Origin: Sphingopyxis bauzanensis
GTDB taxonomy: Bacteria; Pseudomonadota; Alphaproteobacteria; Sphingomonadales; Sphingomonadaceae
Assembly (NCBI RefSeq): GCF_002205675.1
Contig: NZ_NISK01000002.1
Location: forward strand, 558,001-622,000
Direction: 5' to 3'
Length of the DNA: 64,000 bases
Positions 26,288-35,489 of this stretch are shown here, piece after piece (position 1 is the first letter of the stretch; each line of letters starts with the position of its first letter). Below the pieces are notes generated by a model. That model ran no database searches. It saw nothing but the letters and a program-made list of their open reading frames with translations, and had not been told where the DNA came from. Made by a program: the position numbers and the translations under genes.

Positions 26288-26725
26288 ATGGCCCGCAGCG
26301 ACTTCAAATTTAGCGTCATCAAACGCGTCCGCTACGCCGAAATCGATGCCCAGGCCGTCGTGTTCAACAGCCGTTACCTCGAATATTTCGACATCGGCAT
26401 CACCGAATATTGGCGCGCCGCGGGCGTCTATGATCGCTGGCCCGGACACACGAGCCCCGAATTCCACGTCGCGCGCGCCGAGGTCGATTACAAGGTGCCG
26501 ATCCTGCTCGACGAAGAAGTCGATATTTGCGTGCGCTGCGCGCGCGTCGGGCGCAGCTCGATGACCTTTCTGTTCGAACTGCATGGCGCCGGGAAGGATG
26601 ACTTGCGCGCGACGGGGCTGGAGGTCAGTGTCCATGTCGCCGAATCGCAGGGCGCGCCGACGCCGGTGCCCGATGAATTCGTATCTTTGTTCGAAGCGTT
26701 TGAAGGATGCAGCCTTCGCGCGTAG
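26288..26725 (+). CDS. YbgC-type acyl-CoA thioesterase
   Basis: A 145-residue hot-dog fold protein. YAEIDAQAVVFNSRYLEYFDIG is the YbgC-like active-site strand and helix with the catalytic Asp. EVDYKVPILLDEEVDICVR is the central strand. It should cleave acyl-CoA or acyl-ACP thioesters in the cytosol; chain length unknown. It lies 9 nt after the hydrolase gene and 9 nt before gloA. Confidence 0.87.
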   Translation: MARSDFKFSVIKRVRYAEIDAQAVVFNSRYLEYFDIGITEYWRAAGVYDRWPGHTSPEFHVARAEVDYKVPILLDEEVDICVRCARVGRSSMTFLFELHGAGKDDLRATGLEVSVHVAESQGAPTPVPDEFVSLFEAFEGCSLRA

Positions 26726-26734
26726 AATGGTCTC

Positions 26735-27172
26735 ATGACCAAATATCTCCACACCATGATCCGCGTATCGGATCCCGCCGCCACCGTCGCATTTTTCAAC
26801 CTGATCGGGCTGGAAGAAGTCCGCCGTTTCGACAGCGAGCAGGGACGCTTCACGCTGATTTTCCTCGCCTGTCCGGGGCAGGATGGCGTCGCCGAGGTCG
26901 AGCTGACCTATAATTGGCCGCCCGACGACGGCAGCGCCCCCGAGCAATATGCGGGCGGGCGCAATTTCGGCCATCTGGCGTACCGCGTCGACGATATTTA
27001 CGCGACGTGCCAGCGGCTGATGGACGCCGGGGTGACGATCAACCGCCCGCCGCGCGATGGTCATATGGCATTTGTCCGCTCACCCGACGGGATTTCGGTC
27101 GAGCTGCTACAGGACGGTCATTTACCGCCGCAGGAACCTTGGTCGTCAATGCCAAACACAGGTAGCTGGTAG
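26735..27172 (+). CDS. gloA: Lactoylglutathione lyase (glyoxalase I)
   Basis: A 145-residue VOC-fold enzyme with all four metal ligands: His6, Glu56 in ELTYNW, His80 in FGHLAYRV and Glu123 in DGISVELL. It turns the methylglyoxal-glutathione adduct into S-lactoylglutathione. The second enzyme of the pathway, gloB, follows 74 nt downstream, giving a complete methylglyoxal detoxification pair. The length fits the nickel-type bacterial class. Confidence 0.95.
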   Translation: MTKYLHTMIRVSDPAATVAFFNLIGLEEVRRFDSEQGRFTLIFLACPGQDGVAEVELTYNWPPDDGSAPEQYAGGRNFGHLAYRVDDIYATCQRLMDAGVTINRPPRDGHMAFVRSPDGISVELLQDGHLPPQEPWSSMPNTGSW

Positions 27173-27246
27173 GGCCGTGCAACCAAGGCGTCGCGCCCGC
27201 GTCTCCGTCTGATGAGCATGAGGCCGGTGATCGAAAGGAGCGACGC

Positions 27247-27975
27247 ATGACTGCACTCGAAATCGTCCGCATTCCGGTGCTCAGCGACAATTATGTCTGG
27301 CTGGTCCATGATAGAGAGAGCCAGGCGACGATGGTCGTGGATCCCGCGGTTGCCGATCCCGTGCTCGAGGCCGCCGCCGCGCGGGGCTGGACGATCACCG
27401 ACATCTGGAACACCCACTGGCATCCCGACCACACCGGCGGCAATGCTGCGATCAAGGACGCGACAGGTTGCACGATCACCGGTCCGGCGGCTGAACATGC
27501 ACGCATCCCGACGCTCGATGTCCAGGTCACGGGCGGCGATACGGTTCATCTCGGCAATCATGTCGCCAGCGTTTGGGACGTCCCTGCGCACACCGCGGGC
27601 CATATCGCCTATCATTTTGCCGACGACGCCGCGATCTTCGTCGGCGACACGATGTTCGCAATGGGATGCGGCCGCCTGTTCGAAGGCACCGCCGAGCAGA
27701 TGTTCGCCAATATGCAGAAACTGGCCACGCTAGACGATGCGACGCGGGTGTATTGCGCGCACGAATATACGCTGTCGAACGCGCGCTTTGCGGTGACGGT
27801 CGATCCCGACAATGACGCCCTCGCGGCGCGGCTGGTCGCGGTCGAAGCGGCGCGCGCTGCCGGAGAGGCGACAGTGCCGACGACGATCGGAGCCGAACGC
27901 GCCACAAACCCCTTTTTGCGCGCACCCGATGCCGCCGAACTCGGGCGTATCCGCGCACTGAAGGACGCCGCGTGA
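27247..27975 (+). CDS. gloB: Hydroxyacylglutathione hydrolase (glyoxalase II)
   Basis: A 242-residue metallo-beta-lactamase-fold enzyme with THWHPDHTGG (His57, His59, Asp61, His62) and the later ligands in AHTAGHI, GDTMF and CAHEYT. The C-terminal helical part ends TNPFLRAPD as in glyoxalase II. It releases D-lactate and glutathione from lactoylglutathione. GAAAGGAGCG before ATG is a clear ribosome binding site. Confidence 0.95.
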   Translation: MTALEIVRIPVLSDNYVWLVHDRESQATMVVDPAVADPVLEAAAARGWTITDIWNTHWHPDHTGGNAAIKDATGCTITGPAAEHARIPTLDVQVTGGDTVHLGNHVASVWDVPAHTAGHIAYHFADDAAIFVGDTMFAMGCGRLFEGTAEQMFANMQKLATLDDATRVYCAHEYTLSNARFAVTVDPDNDALAARLVAVEAARAAGEATVPTTIGAERATNPFLRAPDAAELGRIRALKDAA

Positions 27976-28039
27976 CGATGCTACTTCAGCGCCAGTTCAT
28001 CCGCGCGGGCTATCCAGATTCTTCTCAAGGAGCAATATC

Positions 28040-28486
28040 ATGGCCACGCTGAACCCGATGCGCGCCGCGCTGCTATTCGCAGCGGCGCCGCTGATCGCCA
28101 GCTGCGCTCCCGCTGGCACCACCGAGCCGGGCGCCGCGGCGCTCACCCCGAAACAGGCCGAACGGCTGGACAAGCAGCTGGCTGGCAAGATTCCTGGCGA
28201 GCCGATGAGATGCCTGCCCAATTATCGCAGCAACGACACCATCCGCGTCTCGGACAGCATCCTGTTGTATCGTTCGGGCGGCAATCTGGTGTACCGCAAC
28301 GACCTTAAGAACAGTTGCCCCGGCCTCGCGCGCGATAGCGATATCATGGTCGTGCGCCAGTTCGGATCGTCGACCTGCGAAGGCGACTTTTTCCATCTGG
28401 TCGATCGGTCGAGCGGCATTCGCGGCCCGACCTGCGTTTTTGGCGAATTCGTCCCCTATCGCAAACCGGCGGGGGACGCTGGCTGA
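28040..28486 (+). CDS. Small lipoprotein of unknown function
   Basis: A 148-residue protein with lipobox LIASC at Cys22. The mature part holds MRCLPNYRS, LKNSCPGL, SSTCEGDFF and PTCVFGEF: four further cysteines spaced as for two disulfides and a short beta-rich fold. A good ribosome binding site (AAGGAG) precedes the ATG. I recognise no named domain. It stands alone after gloB and before a repeat element. Confidence 0.72.
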   Translation: MATLNPMRAALLFAAAPLIASCAPAGTTEPGAAALTPKQAERLDKQLAGKIPGEPMRCLPNYRSNDTIRVSDSILLYRSGGNLVYRNDLKNSCPGLARDSDIMVVRQFGSSTCEGDFFHLVDRSSGIRGPTCVFGEFVPYRKPAGDAG

Positions 28487-28577
28487 ACCAGCGGTTCAGT
28501 CGCAGGCGGGGACCGGTTTGTGCCGAGCTCTTCGGGTCGCAACCCCGTCTGCTTTATTCACAACGGCCCCTCTGGGT

Positions 28578-28660
28578 CCGTTTGCATCGAGCGAAGTCGA
28601 GATGCCCCTCGACCAAACTCCGAGCCGATGGGTGTCTCGACTTCGCTCGACACGAACGGG
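28578..28660. repeat. Inverted repeat with TCGAGCGAAGTCGAGA core (copy 1)
   Basis: The arms share ATCGAGCGAAGTCGAGA / TCTCGACTTCGCTCGA with CCGTT and AACGG at the outside. A second copy lies at 41903-41983 in the suf operon. This copy follows the lipoprotein gene and precedes the convergent acyl-CoA synthetase gene, so it may act as a transcription end for both. Confidence 0.85.
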
Positions 28661-28679
28661 TTGGGGTTAGCCTCAATAT

Positions 28680-30485
28680 TTAGCCCTTATACAGCGCCGC
28701 AATCTTGTCCGCATAAACCTCGCGCAGCACATGGCGGCGGATCTTCATCGACGGCGTCATCTGTTCATTCTCGATCGAAAAGGCTTCGTCGGCGAAATCG
28801 AATTTGCGGACCTTTTCGATCACCGACAGTTGGCCGTTGACGCGGTCGACCGCAGCGCGGATCGCGGCGCGGAATTTTTCATGCTCGCGCAGGCGGCACA
28901 GCTCTTTCGGCAGGCCCTCGGCCTCGGCCCATTCGGCCATCCATTCGGGATCGGGAACGAGCAAGCCGACAAGGTGCGGGCGCTTGTCGCCATAGACCAT
29001 CGCCTGCAATATCTCGGGCTGGATCGTTAGCATTCCCTCGACGCGCTGCGGCGAGACATTGTCGCCCTTATCGTTGACGATCAGGTCCTTCTTGCGATCG
29101 GTGATGACAATGCGACCTTGCGCATCGATATGGCCGATGTCGCCGGTGTGCAGCCAGTCATCCACCAGCACCCGCGCGGTTTCGGCGTCATTGCGCCAAT
29201 AGCCCTTCATCACCAGCTCGCCGCGCACCAATATCTCGCCGTCGTCGGCGATCTTGACCTCGGTGTTCATCAGCGGCGGACCGACGGTGTCCATCTTGAT
29301 TCCGGCGCTGGGGCGGTTGCAGCTGATCACCGGCCCTGCCTCGGTTTGGCCATAGCCCTGCAATAGGGTCAGCCCGATCGAGTGGAAAAACACCCCGATT
29401 TCAGGATTGAGCGGCGCGCCGCCCGACACCAGCGCCTTCATCCGCCCGCCGAAACGCTTCTGGATCTTCGGCCGGAACAATTTGTCGAGGATCAGGTCGA
29501 CCGGCCGGTCGAGCACGCCCATGCGACGCTCATAATCCTTCTCGCCGACGCGCAGCGCCTGGTTGAGCATCCAGTTGGCGAGCTTGCCCTGCTTTTCGAC
29601 CGACTTGATCATCCGCGCGCGGATGACTTCGAAGAGGCGCGGCACGACGACCATGATCGTCGGGCGCGTTTCCTCGATGTTCGAAACCAGCTTTTCCAGA
29701 CCTTCGCTATAGTAGATTTGTGCGCCGACCATGATCGGCAGGAATTGACCGCCCGAATGCTCATAGGCGTGGCTGAGCGGCAGGAATGACAGAAACACCT
29801 CCTCGTCGCCGATGCCGAAATCATTGACCAGCACTTCGGCGGCGCCCGCGGCATTGTGCAGAATCGCGCCATGATGCTGCATGACGCCGCGCGGCGCGCC
29901 GCCGGTGCCGCTGGTGTAAATCAGGCACGCGGTGTCATCGCGCGTCATTTTGGCGGCGCGGGCCTTGGAGTCGCCCTGATGCGCCTCGCCGCCGGTAACC
30001 AGCGACTGCCAGTCGCGTACCGCCACATCGCCCTGCTGCCCGACGCGCAGGCTTTCCATGCTGATGACGATATTGGCGTCGGACCGCATGACCGCAGGCA
30101 TCAGCGTGCGCGCCAGCTTGGCGGTCGAAACGATCACCGCTTTCGCCCCGCTATTGTCGAGGATGTGCTGGTGATCGCGTTCGGTGTTGGTGGTGTAGGT
30201 CGGCACGGTGATGCAACCCGCAGCCATGATCGCGAGGTCGGCGATGCACCATTCGGGGCGATTTTCGCTGACCAGCACGACGCGATCGCCGTCCTTCAAC
30301 CCCATCTCGCGCAGCCCATGCGCCAATGCCGCGACCTGGTTCGCGACCTGCCGCCAGCTCAGCGGATGCCAGACGCGATCAGCCTTGCGCCACAGGAACG
30401 GATCTTCACCGCCCTTTTCGGCGCGGTCGAAGAACATCGCGACCAGACTCGGAAAATGGTCGAGATGGGGATTGTCCAGCTTCAT
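28680..30485 (-). CDS. Long-chain acyl-CoA synthetase (AMP-dependent ligase)
   Basis: A 601-residue ANL-superfamily enzyme that activates a carboxylate through an acyl-adenylate and joins it to CoA. The P-loop reads YTSGTGGAPRGVMQHH, GYGQTEAGPVI forms the substrate and adenine part, and LHTGDIGHID and DRKKDLIVNDKGDNVSP mark the hinge. The layout matches FAA1-type long-chain members, cytosolic or loosely membrane-bound. It is transcribed before nothing on its 3' side except a repeat; ggt lies upstream on the same strand but 42 nt away with its own stop. Confidence 0.9.
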   Translation of the reverse strand: MKLDNPHLDHFPSLVAMFFDRAEKGGEDPFLWRKADRVWHPLSWRQVANQVAALAHGLREMGLKDGDRVVLVSENRPEWCIADLAIMAAGCITVPTYTTNTERDHQHILDNSGAKAVIVSTAKLARTLMPAVMRSDANIVISMESLRVGQQGDVAVRDWQSLVTGGEAHQGDSKARAAKMTRDDTACLIYTSGTGGAPRGVMQHHGAILHNAAGAAEVLVNDFGIGDEEVFLSFLPLSHAYEHSGGQFLPIMVGAQIYYSEGLEKLVSNIEETRPTIMVVVPRLFEVIRARMIKSVEKQGKLANWMLNQALRVGEKDYERRMGVLDRPVDLILDKLFRPKIQKRFGGRMKALVSGGAPLNPEIGVFFHSIGLTLLQGYGQTEAGPVISCNRPSAGIKMDTVGPPLMNTEVKIADDGEILVRGELVMKGYWRNDAETARVLVDDWLHTGDIGHIDAQGRIVITDRKKDLIVNDKGDNVSPQRVEGMLTIQPEILQAMVYGDKRPHLVGLLVPDPEWMAEWAEAEGLPKELCRLREHEKFRAAIRAAVDRVNGQLSVIEKVRKFDFADEAFSIENEQMTPSMKIRRHVLREVYADKIAALYKG

Positions 30486-30527
30486 GCCTGTCACTCTCCG
30501 CGAATTTTGACCTGTTATCGTTGTAGC

Positions 30528-32219
30528 TTAGCCTTGCGGCGGCGCGCCATCCACCGACGATGTTCCCGGACCGCGCGGATCGGCGGCGCCGCGCCAGCCG
30601 TCGCCGACGCGCTCGACCGCGTTGAGCTTGGAACCGAGGTCGGTAGGCGTGAAGCTGTAGCCGAAGGGTTTCATCTTCACGGCCATCGCCTCGCCCGCGT
30701 CGGTGTTTTCAATCAGCACGCCGCGATCGCCGAAATAGAGATTGGGCAGTTCCATCGCCGTCTTGGCATCGAGTCCCCAGTCGAGCACGCCGACCAGCAC
30801 CTTTGTCACATGCATGATGATGCGCTTGCCGCCCGCCGAGCCGACCGCGAGCACGACCTTGCCATCGGGGCCATAAACGATCGTCGGCGACATCGACGAC
30901 AGCGGGCGCTTGCCGGCCTGCACGCGGTTGGCCGTCGGTACCCCGTTCTGGACTGGCGCAAGGTCGAAATCGGTGAGTTCGTTGTTGAGGAAATAGCCGT
31001 TGGCGATCAGGTGGCTGCCAAAGATGCTCTCGATCGTCGAGGTCATCGACACGACATTGCCCGCCTTGTCCGCCACCGCAAAATGCGTCGTCCCCTGCTC
31101 GGGGATCGGAACAGCGGCGGCGCGCGGCGTGGCCCCCGGCGGGGTGCCGGGCTCGTAGCGCCCCGCAGCGCCGAACGGCGAGATCAGCTGGCGGCGCTCG
31201 GCCAGATATTTTTTGTCGAGCAGGCCGGTCACCGGGACATCGACGAAATCGGGATCGCCCAGATAGGCCGAGCGGTCGGCGTAGGAGAGCTGCATCGCCT
31301 CGGCGAGCAAGTGCCAGCTCATCGGATTGTCCTGCCCCATCGCCTTCATGTCCCACCCCTCGACCATGCCGAGAATGCCGAGCACGGTGGTTGCACCCGA
31401 CGAGGGCGGCCCCATGCCGCACACCTTGTAAATGCGGTAGCTGGTGCAGACCGCCGGGCGCTCTTTCGCCTTGTACGCCGCGACATCCTTAACCGTCAGC
31501 GTCGCTTTGTTGCGCTGTGCATTGGCAACCGCGTCGCTGATCGCCTTGGCATTCGCGCCGCTGTAAAACGCATCGGGACCGCGCGCCGCGACATCGCGCA
31601 GCAGGGCGGCGTAGGCGGGATTGCGGATCCGCGTCCCGACCGGCGCCGGCTTGCCATCGACATAATAGATCGCACGCGCTTCGGGAAAATCCTTCCACAA
31701 GGATTCGAACCGCGTCATCCAATTGTGCAGCACCGGGGTAACCTCGAAACCCTCTTCGGCTAGCTTGATCGCGGGCTGAAACAGCGCCGCCCATTCCAGC
31801 TTGCCCCATTTCTTGTGCGCCATTTCCATCAGCCGCATGTTGCCGGGAATGCCCACCGACAGGCCGCCCGGGATCGCGTCAGAATAGCCGCGCGGCTTGC
31901 CGTCGGCGCCGAGAAAGCGATCGGGCTTGGCCGACGCGGGCGCCATTTCGCGGCCGTCGATTGTCGATATGCTGCCATCCTTTGCATCATGGTGCAGCAT
32001 CAGACCGCCGCCGCCGATACCGCTCGATTGCGGTTCGACCAATGTCAGCACCGCGACCATCGCGACCGCGGCGTCGGCGGCGGTGCCGCCCTGTTGCAAA
32101 ATCTGATGCCCGGCCTCGGTCGCGCGCGAGTCGGCGGACGAGGTGACACCCTGTGCAAGGGTGGATGACGGAAGGGTCAGGGCGAAGACCGCGGCGAGCG
32201 GCAGGAATCTTTTCAACAT
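30528..32219 (-). CDS. ggt: Gamma-glutamyltransferase
   Basis: A 563-residue N-terminal-nucleophile enzyme with a signal peptide (MLKRFLPLAAVFALTLPSSTLA). It self-cleaves before the Thr in GTTHFAVADKAGNVVSMT, giving large and small subunits. VEPQSSGIGGGG near residue 65 and the Gly-Gly loop near SAGGKRIIMH form the active site. In the periplasm it removes glutamate from glutathione and related peptides. I start at the ATG of the signal peptide; the upstream open frame is repeat DNA. Confidence 0.95.
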   Translation of the reverse strand: MLKRFLPLAAVFALTLPSSTLAQGVTSSADSRATEAGHQILQQGGTAADAAVAMVAVLTLVEPQSSGIGGGGLMLHHDAKDGSISTIDGREMAPASAKPDRFLGADGKPRGYSDAIPGGLSVGIPGNMRLMEMAHKKWGKLEWAALFQPAIKLAEEGFEVTPVLHNWMTRFESLWKDFPEARAIYYVDGKPAPVGTRIRNPAYAALLRDVAARGPDAFYSGANAKAISDAVANAQRNKATLTVKDVAAYKAKERPAVCTSYRIYKVCGMGPPSSGATTVLGILGMVEGWDMKAMGQDNPMSWHLLAEAMQLSYADRSAYLGDPDFVDVPVTGLLDKKYLAERRQLISPFGAAGRYEPGTPPGATPRAAAVPIPEQGTTHFAVADKAGNVVSMTSTIESIFGSHLIANGYFLNNELTDFDLAPVQNGVPTANRVQAGKRPLSSMSPTIVYGPDGKVVLAVGSAGGKRIIMHVTKVLVGVLDWGLDAKTAMELPNLYFGDRGVLIENTDAGEAMAVKMKPFGYSFTPTDLGSKLNAVERVGDGWRGAADPRGPGTSSVDGAPPQG

Positions 32220-32265
32220 GGCGGCGACATTGGCGCGGGGTCGGGGGGAGTGCAAGCCCAACCGA

Positions 32266-32393
32266 TCCTCCCTGTCGCTCAGCGATGGGGAGGTGGCGGC
32301 GCAAAGCGCGGACGGAGGGGCGATGGTGCACCCGTTGCTGCCCCTCTACCCCTCGCTTCGCGAGCGGTCCCGCTCCCCACGGCTTCGCCGCAG
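32266..32393. repeat. Repeat element related to the 12.2 kb inverted repeat
   Basis: It begins CCTCCCTGTCGCTCAGCGATGG, nearly the same as the left arm at 12.2 kb, and carries CTCGCTTCGCGAGCGGT, the complement of the interior segment at 12.24 kb. It fills the gap between ggt and pyrD. Its arms are less symmetric than in the 12.2 kb copy. Confidence 0.7.
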
Positions 32394-32400
32394 GGAGAAT

Positions 32401-33471
32401 TTATTCGCCCACACCCACCGCGTCGGCCACGCGCGCGAACCCATCGCGCACCGCCAGCTTTTCCAGCCCTTGCGCAATGCGCGCCGCAAGCCCCGGCCCC
32501 GCATAGACCATCGCCGAATAGATCTGCACGAGGCTGGCGCCCGCACGGATGCGCTCCCATGCTTGCTCGGCCGAAGCGATGCCGCCCGCGGCGACCAGCG
32601 GCACTTTGCCGCCGCTGGCAACGTGGAAATCTCGGACGCGCTCAAGCGACAGTTTGGCAAGCGGGGCGCCCGACAGGCCGCCCGCCTCCGCCGCATGGCG
32701 CGATACCAGCGCCGGGCGCGTGACCGTGGTGTTCGACACGATGACCGCGGCTAGCCCCTTGCCGAGCGCCACCGCAACGATATCGTCGATGTCGGCGGGT
32801 TCCAGATCGGGCGCGACCTTAAGGAAAACCGGTTTGGCCCCACCCTCTGGCTGCGCTGCGGCGACACCGTCGAGCAGCGCCTCAAGCGCGCCCCTGTCCT
32901 GCAGCGCGCGCAGCCCCGGCGTGTTCGGCGAACTGATGTTGACGGTCAGATAATCGGCGAGCGGCGCCATCGCCGTCGTGCCCTTCGCATAATCGGCAAT
33001 GCGGTTGGCGCTGTCCTTGTTGGCGCCGATGTTGATCCCGAGCGGCACCGGCAGGCCGTGGCGGAGCAGACAAGCGATCCGTTCAGCCGCCTTAGCCTGT
33101 CCACCGTTGTTAAAGCCCATGCGGTTGATCACAGCGCCATCCTCGACCAGCCGGAACAGCCGCGGGCGCGGATTGCCGTCCTGCGGCAGCGGGGTCAGCG
33201 TGCCGACTTCGACAAATCCGAAGCCGAAATGCGGCATGGCATGCGCGACGCGCGCATCCTTGTCGAAACCTGGCGCAAGGCCGACCGGATTGGGGAAATG
33301 CAGTCCGGCCAGTTCGGTCGCCAGCACCGGGCTGGTCAAAGCGGACCGCGCGCGCGGCAAGGGCTGGAGCGCGCTGAGCGTCAGATTGTGCGCCGCCTCG
33401 CCATCGGTGGCGTGGATGATCGGGCGGACCAGCGCATAGGCGGCGTCGGCGGCGGAGGCGAAGAGCGACAT
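32401..33471 (-). CDS. pyrD: Dihydroorotate dehydrogenase, quinone-dependent
   Basis: A 356-residue class 2 enzyme: an N-terminal membrane-associating helix (residues 1-35), then a TIM barrel binding FMN. FPNPVGLAPGFDKDA, EVGTLTPLPQDGNPRPRLFRL and YLTVNISSPNTPGLR are the usual blocks; the catalytic Ser is in the NISSPN region. It makes orotate in pyrimidine synthesis and hands electrons to quinone at the inner membrane. It is divergent from the DUF885 gene over 94 nt. Confidence 0.96.
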   Translation of the reverse strand: MSLFASAADAAYALVRPIIHATDGEAAHNLTLSALQPLPRARSALTSPVLATELAGLHFPNPVGLAPGFDKDARVAHAMPHFGFGFVEVGTLTPLPQDGNPRPRLFRLVEDGAVINRMGFNNGGQAKAAERIACLLRHGLPVPLGINIGANKDSANRIADYAKGTTAMAPLADYLTVNISSPNTPGLRALQDRGALEALLDGVAAAQPEGGAKPVFLKVAPDLEPADIDDIVAVALGKGLAAVIVSNTTVTRPALVSRHAAEAGGLSGAPLAKLSLERVRDFHVASGGKVPLVAAGGIASAEQAWERIRAGASLVQIYSAMVYAGPGLAARIAQGLEKLAVRDGFARVADAVGVGE

Positions 33472-33565
33472 GGCCCGCCATTGCGCGCCCCGCGCCGCTA
33501 TGGCAAGCCCTGCCTCAACCTATTGGGTATCGCCAAAAAGCCATCGGAAAAACCGGGAGAAAATC

Positions 33566-35386
33566 GTGTCGCAGCTTCTCATCATCGCTCGTCTGTCCAC
33601 CGGCCTCGCGCTGCTCGCCGTCGCGGGCTGCGCGCCCGCCGCGGTGCAGGAGGCTCCAGCTACCGCAGCATTGGCGGCCGCTCCCGACGCGGTGCCTGCC
33701 GGAGCAAACCTCGCGCAATTCTTCGACAATTATGACGCCGCGCAGCTATCGCTCAGCCCGCAGGGCAAGGCGTATCGCGGCATCCGCGATGGTGATTATG
33801 GCCGCTGGAACGACGTCAGCGACGAGGCCGCGGTCGCGAGCCACAAATTGCAGCAAGCGACCGCCGAGGCGATGCGCGGCAGCTTTGATCCCGCCACGAT
33901 GTCCACTGACGAGGCGCTGTCGTTCGAGCTGTTCAACGCGCAGGCCGCGCGCGCCGAGCGGTTGTTCCCGTTCCGCGACCGCGGCTATGTCTTTGACCAG
34001 ATGAACGGCCCGCAAAGCCAGCTCCCCGCTTTCCTGATCAACATCCACCGCGTCGCAAATATTGCCGAGGCCGAAGCCTATATCGCGCGGATTCGCGGAC
34101 TTGGCCCGGTGCTCGATGCCCTGACCGCCCAGTCGGTGACGCGCGCCGCCAATGGCGTTCAGCCGCCGAAATGGGTCTATGCCTACCTGATTTCGGATAT
34201 CGGCAATCTGCAAGCGCCGAACAATGCGGTCGTCGAGGATTTGGCTGCGAAGGTCGCCAAGCTCGACATCGACGCCGCCGAAAAGACGCGGCTGACCGCC
34301 GCGGCGAAGGCCGCATGGGCGGACAGCGCCGGTCCCGCCTATGGTCGCCTGCTGGCAGAGATGAAGCGCCAGCAAGCAAGTGCTCCGACACAGGACGGGG
34401 TGTGGCGGCTGCCCGACGGCAAGGCCTATTATGAGGCGCTGCTCGCCAATTACACCACGACCGACATGACCGCGACGCAGATCCACGATCTCGGCCTGTC
34501 CGAAGTCGCGCGCATCCACGGCGAGATGAAGACGATCATGGCCAAGGTCGGTTTCAAGGGCACGCTACAGCAGTTTTTCGAACATCTGCGCACCAGCCCG
34601 CAATATTATCACACGACGCGCGAAGCCTATCTGGCCGAAGTCGATGCGCGGACCAAGGCGATGGAAGCGCGCCTCCCCGCCTTTTTCAACACGCTGCCCA
34701 AGGCTGCGTTGCAGGTAAAAGCGGTCGAGGCGTTTCGCGAAAAATCGGCGGGTAAGGCGTTTTATCAGTCGCCCTCGCCCGATGGCTCGCGACCCGGCAC
34801 CTATTATGTGAACCTCTACGACCTGCGCGACATGCCCAAGACCGAACTGGAGGCGCTCGCCTATCATGAGGGCGTCCCGGGCCATCACCTGCAGCGCGCG
34901 GTGCAGACCGAGCTTACCGGCCTGCCGCCTTTCCGCCGCTTCGGCGGTTTCACAGCCTATACCGAGGGCTGGGGCCTCTATACCGAGGAACTGGCCAAGG
35001 ACATGGGCTTTTACACCGACCCCTACAGCGATTTCGGGCGGCTGGGCATGGAGCTGTGGCGCGCGTGTCGGCTAGTCGTCGACACGGGCATCCACGACAA
35101 GCGCTGGAGCCGCGAGCAGGCGATCAAATATCTCAAGGACAACACGCCCAACCCCGACGGCGACATCGAGAAGGCCATCGAGCGCTATATCGTCTATCCA
35201 GGTCAGGCGACCGCCTATCTGATCGGCAAGTTGAAGATCATGGAACTACGCGGTCGCGCGCAGGAGGCGATGGGCGCCAAGTTCGATTATCGCGCCTTTC
35301 ACGACGTCGTGCTCGAATCGGGACCCGTGCCGCTCGACATCCTCGAACGGCGGGTCGATGCGTGGATCGCGGCGTCGCAAGGGTAA
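33566..35386 (+). CDS. DUF885 family peptidase-like lipoprotein
   Basis: A 606-residue protein starting at a GTG with GGGAGA just before it. Lipobox LAVAGC gives a probable lipid anchor. The core has HEGVPGHH near residue 435, the zinc-binding motif of the M32/M3-like DUF885 family, followed by AYTEGWGLYTEELAKDMGFY, whose Glu completes the site. Members are thought to be peptidases of the periplasm; the substrate is unknown. The 95-aa frame before this start is pyrD antisense, not part of the gene. Confidence 0.9.
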   Translation: MSQLLIIARLSTGLALLAVAGCAPAAVQEAPATAALAAAPDAVPAGANLAQFFDNYDAAQLSLSPQGKAYRGIRDGDYGRWNDVSDEAAVASHKLQQATAEAMRGSFDPATMSTDEALSFELFNAQAARAERLFPFRDRGYVFDQMNGPQSQLPAFLINIHRVANIAEAEAYIARIRGLGPVLDALTAQSVTRAANGVQPPKWVYAYLISDIGNLQAPNNAVVEDLAAKVAKLDIDAAEKTRLTAAAKAAWADSAGPAYGRLLAEMKRQQASAPTQDGVWRLPDGKAYYEALLANYTTTDMTATQIHDLGLSEVARIHGEMKTIMAKVGFKGTLQQFFEHLRTSPQYYHTTREAYLAEVDARTKAMEARLPAFFNTLPKAALQVKAVEAFREKSAGKAFYQSPSPDGSRPGTYYVNLYDLRDMPKTELEALAYHEGVPGHHLQRAVQTELTGLPPFRRFGGFTAYTEGWGLYTEELAKDMGFYTDPYSDFGRLGMELWRACRLVVDTGIHDKRWSREQAIKYLKDNTPNPDGDIEKAIERYIVYPGQATAYLIGKLKIMELRGRAQEAMGAKFDYRAFHDVVLESGPVPLDILERRVDAWIAASQG

Positions 35387-35489
35387 TAAAATTATAAACT
35401 TCGCGCTTGACGCGCAGTGAAGAAATGCAAATGATTTGTTCCAGATAACAAGGCGGCCTGGGGAAAGGCTGCCATGGTCTGGGTTCGTC

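Noticed and set aside
29856-31763. A 635-codon plus-strand open frame across acyl-CoA synthetase and ggt
   Set aside because: It is antisense to two well-supported genes, is Arg/His/Gly-rich, and shows no domain. Long mirror frames are expected in GC-rich DNA.
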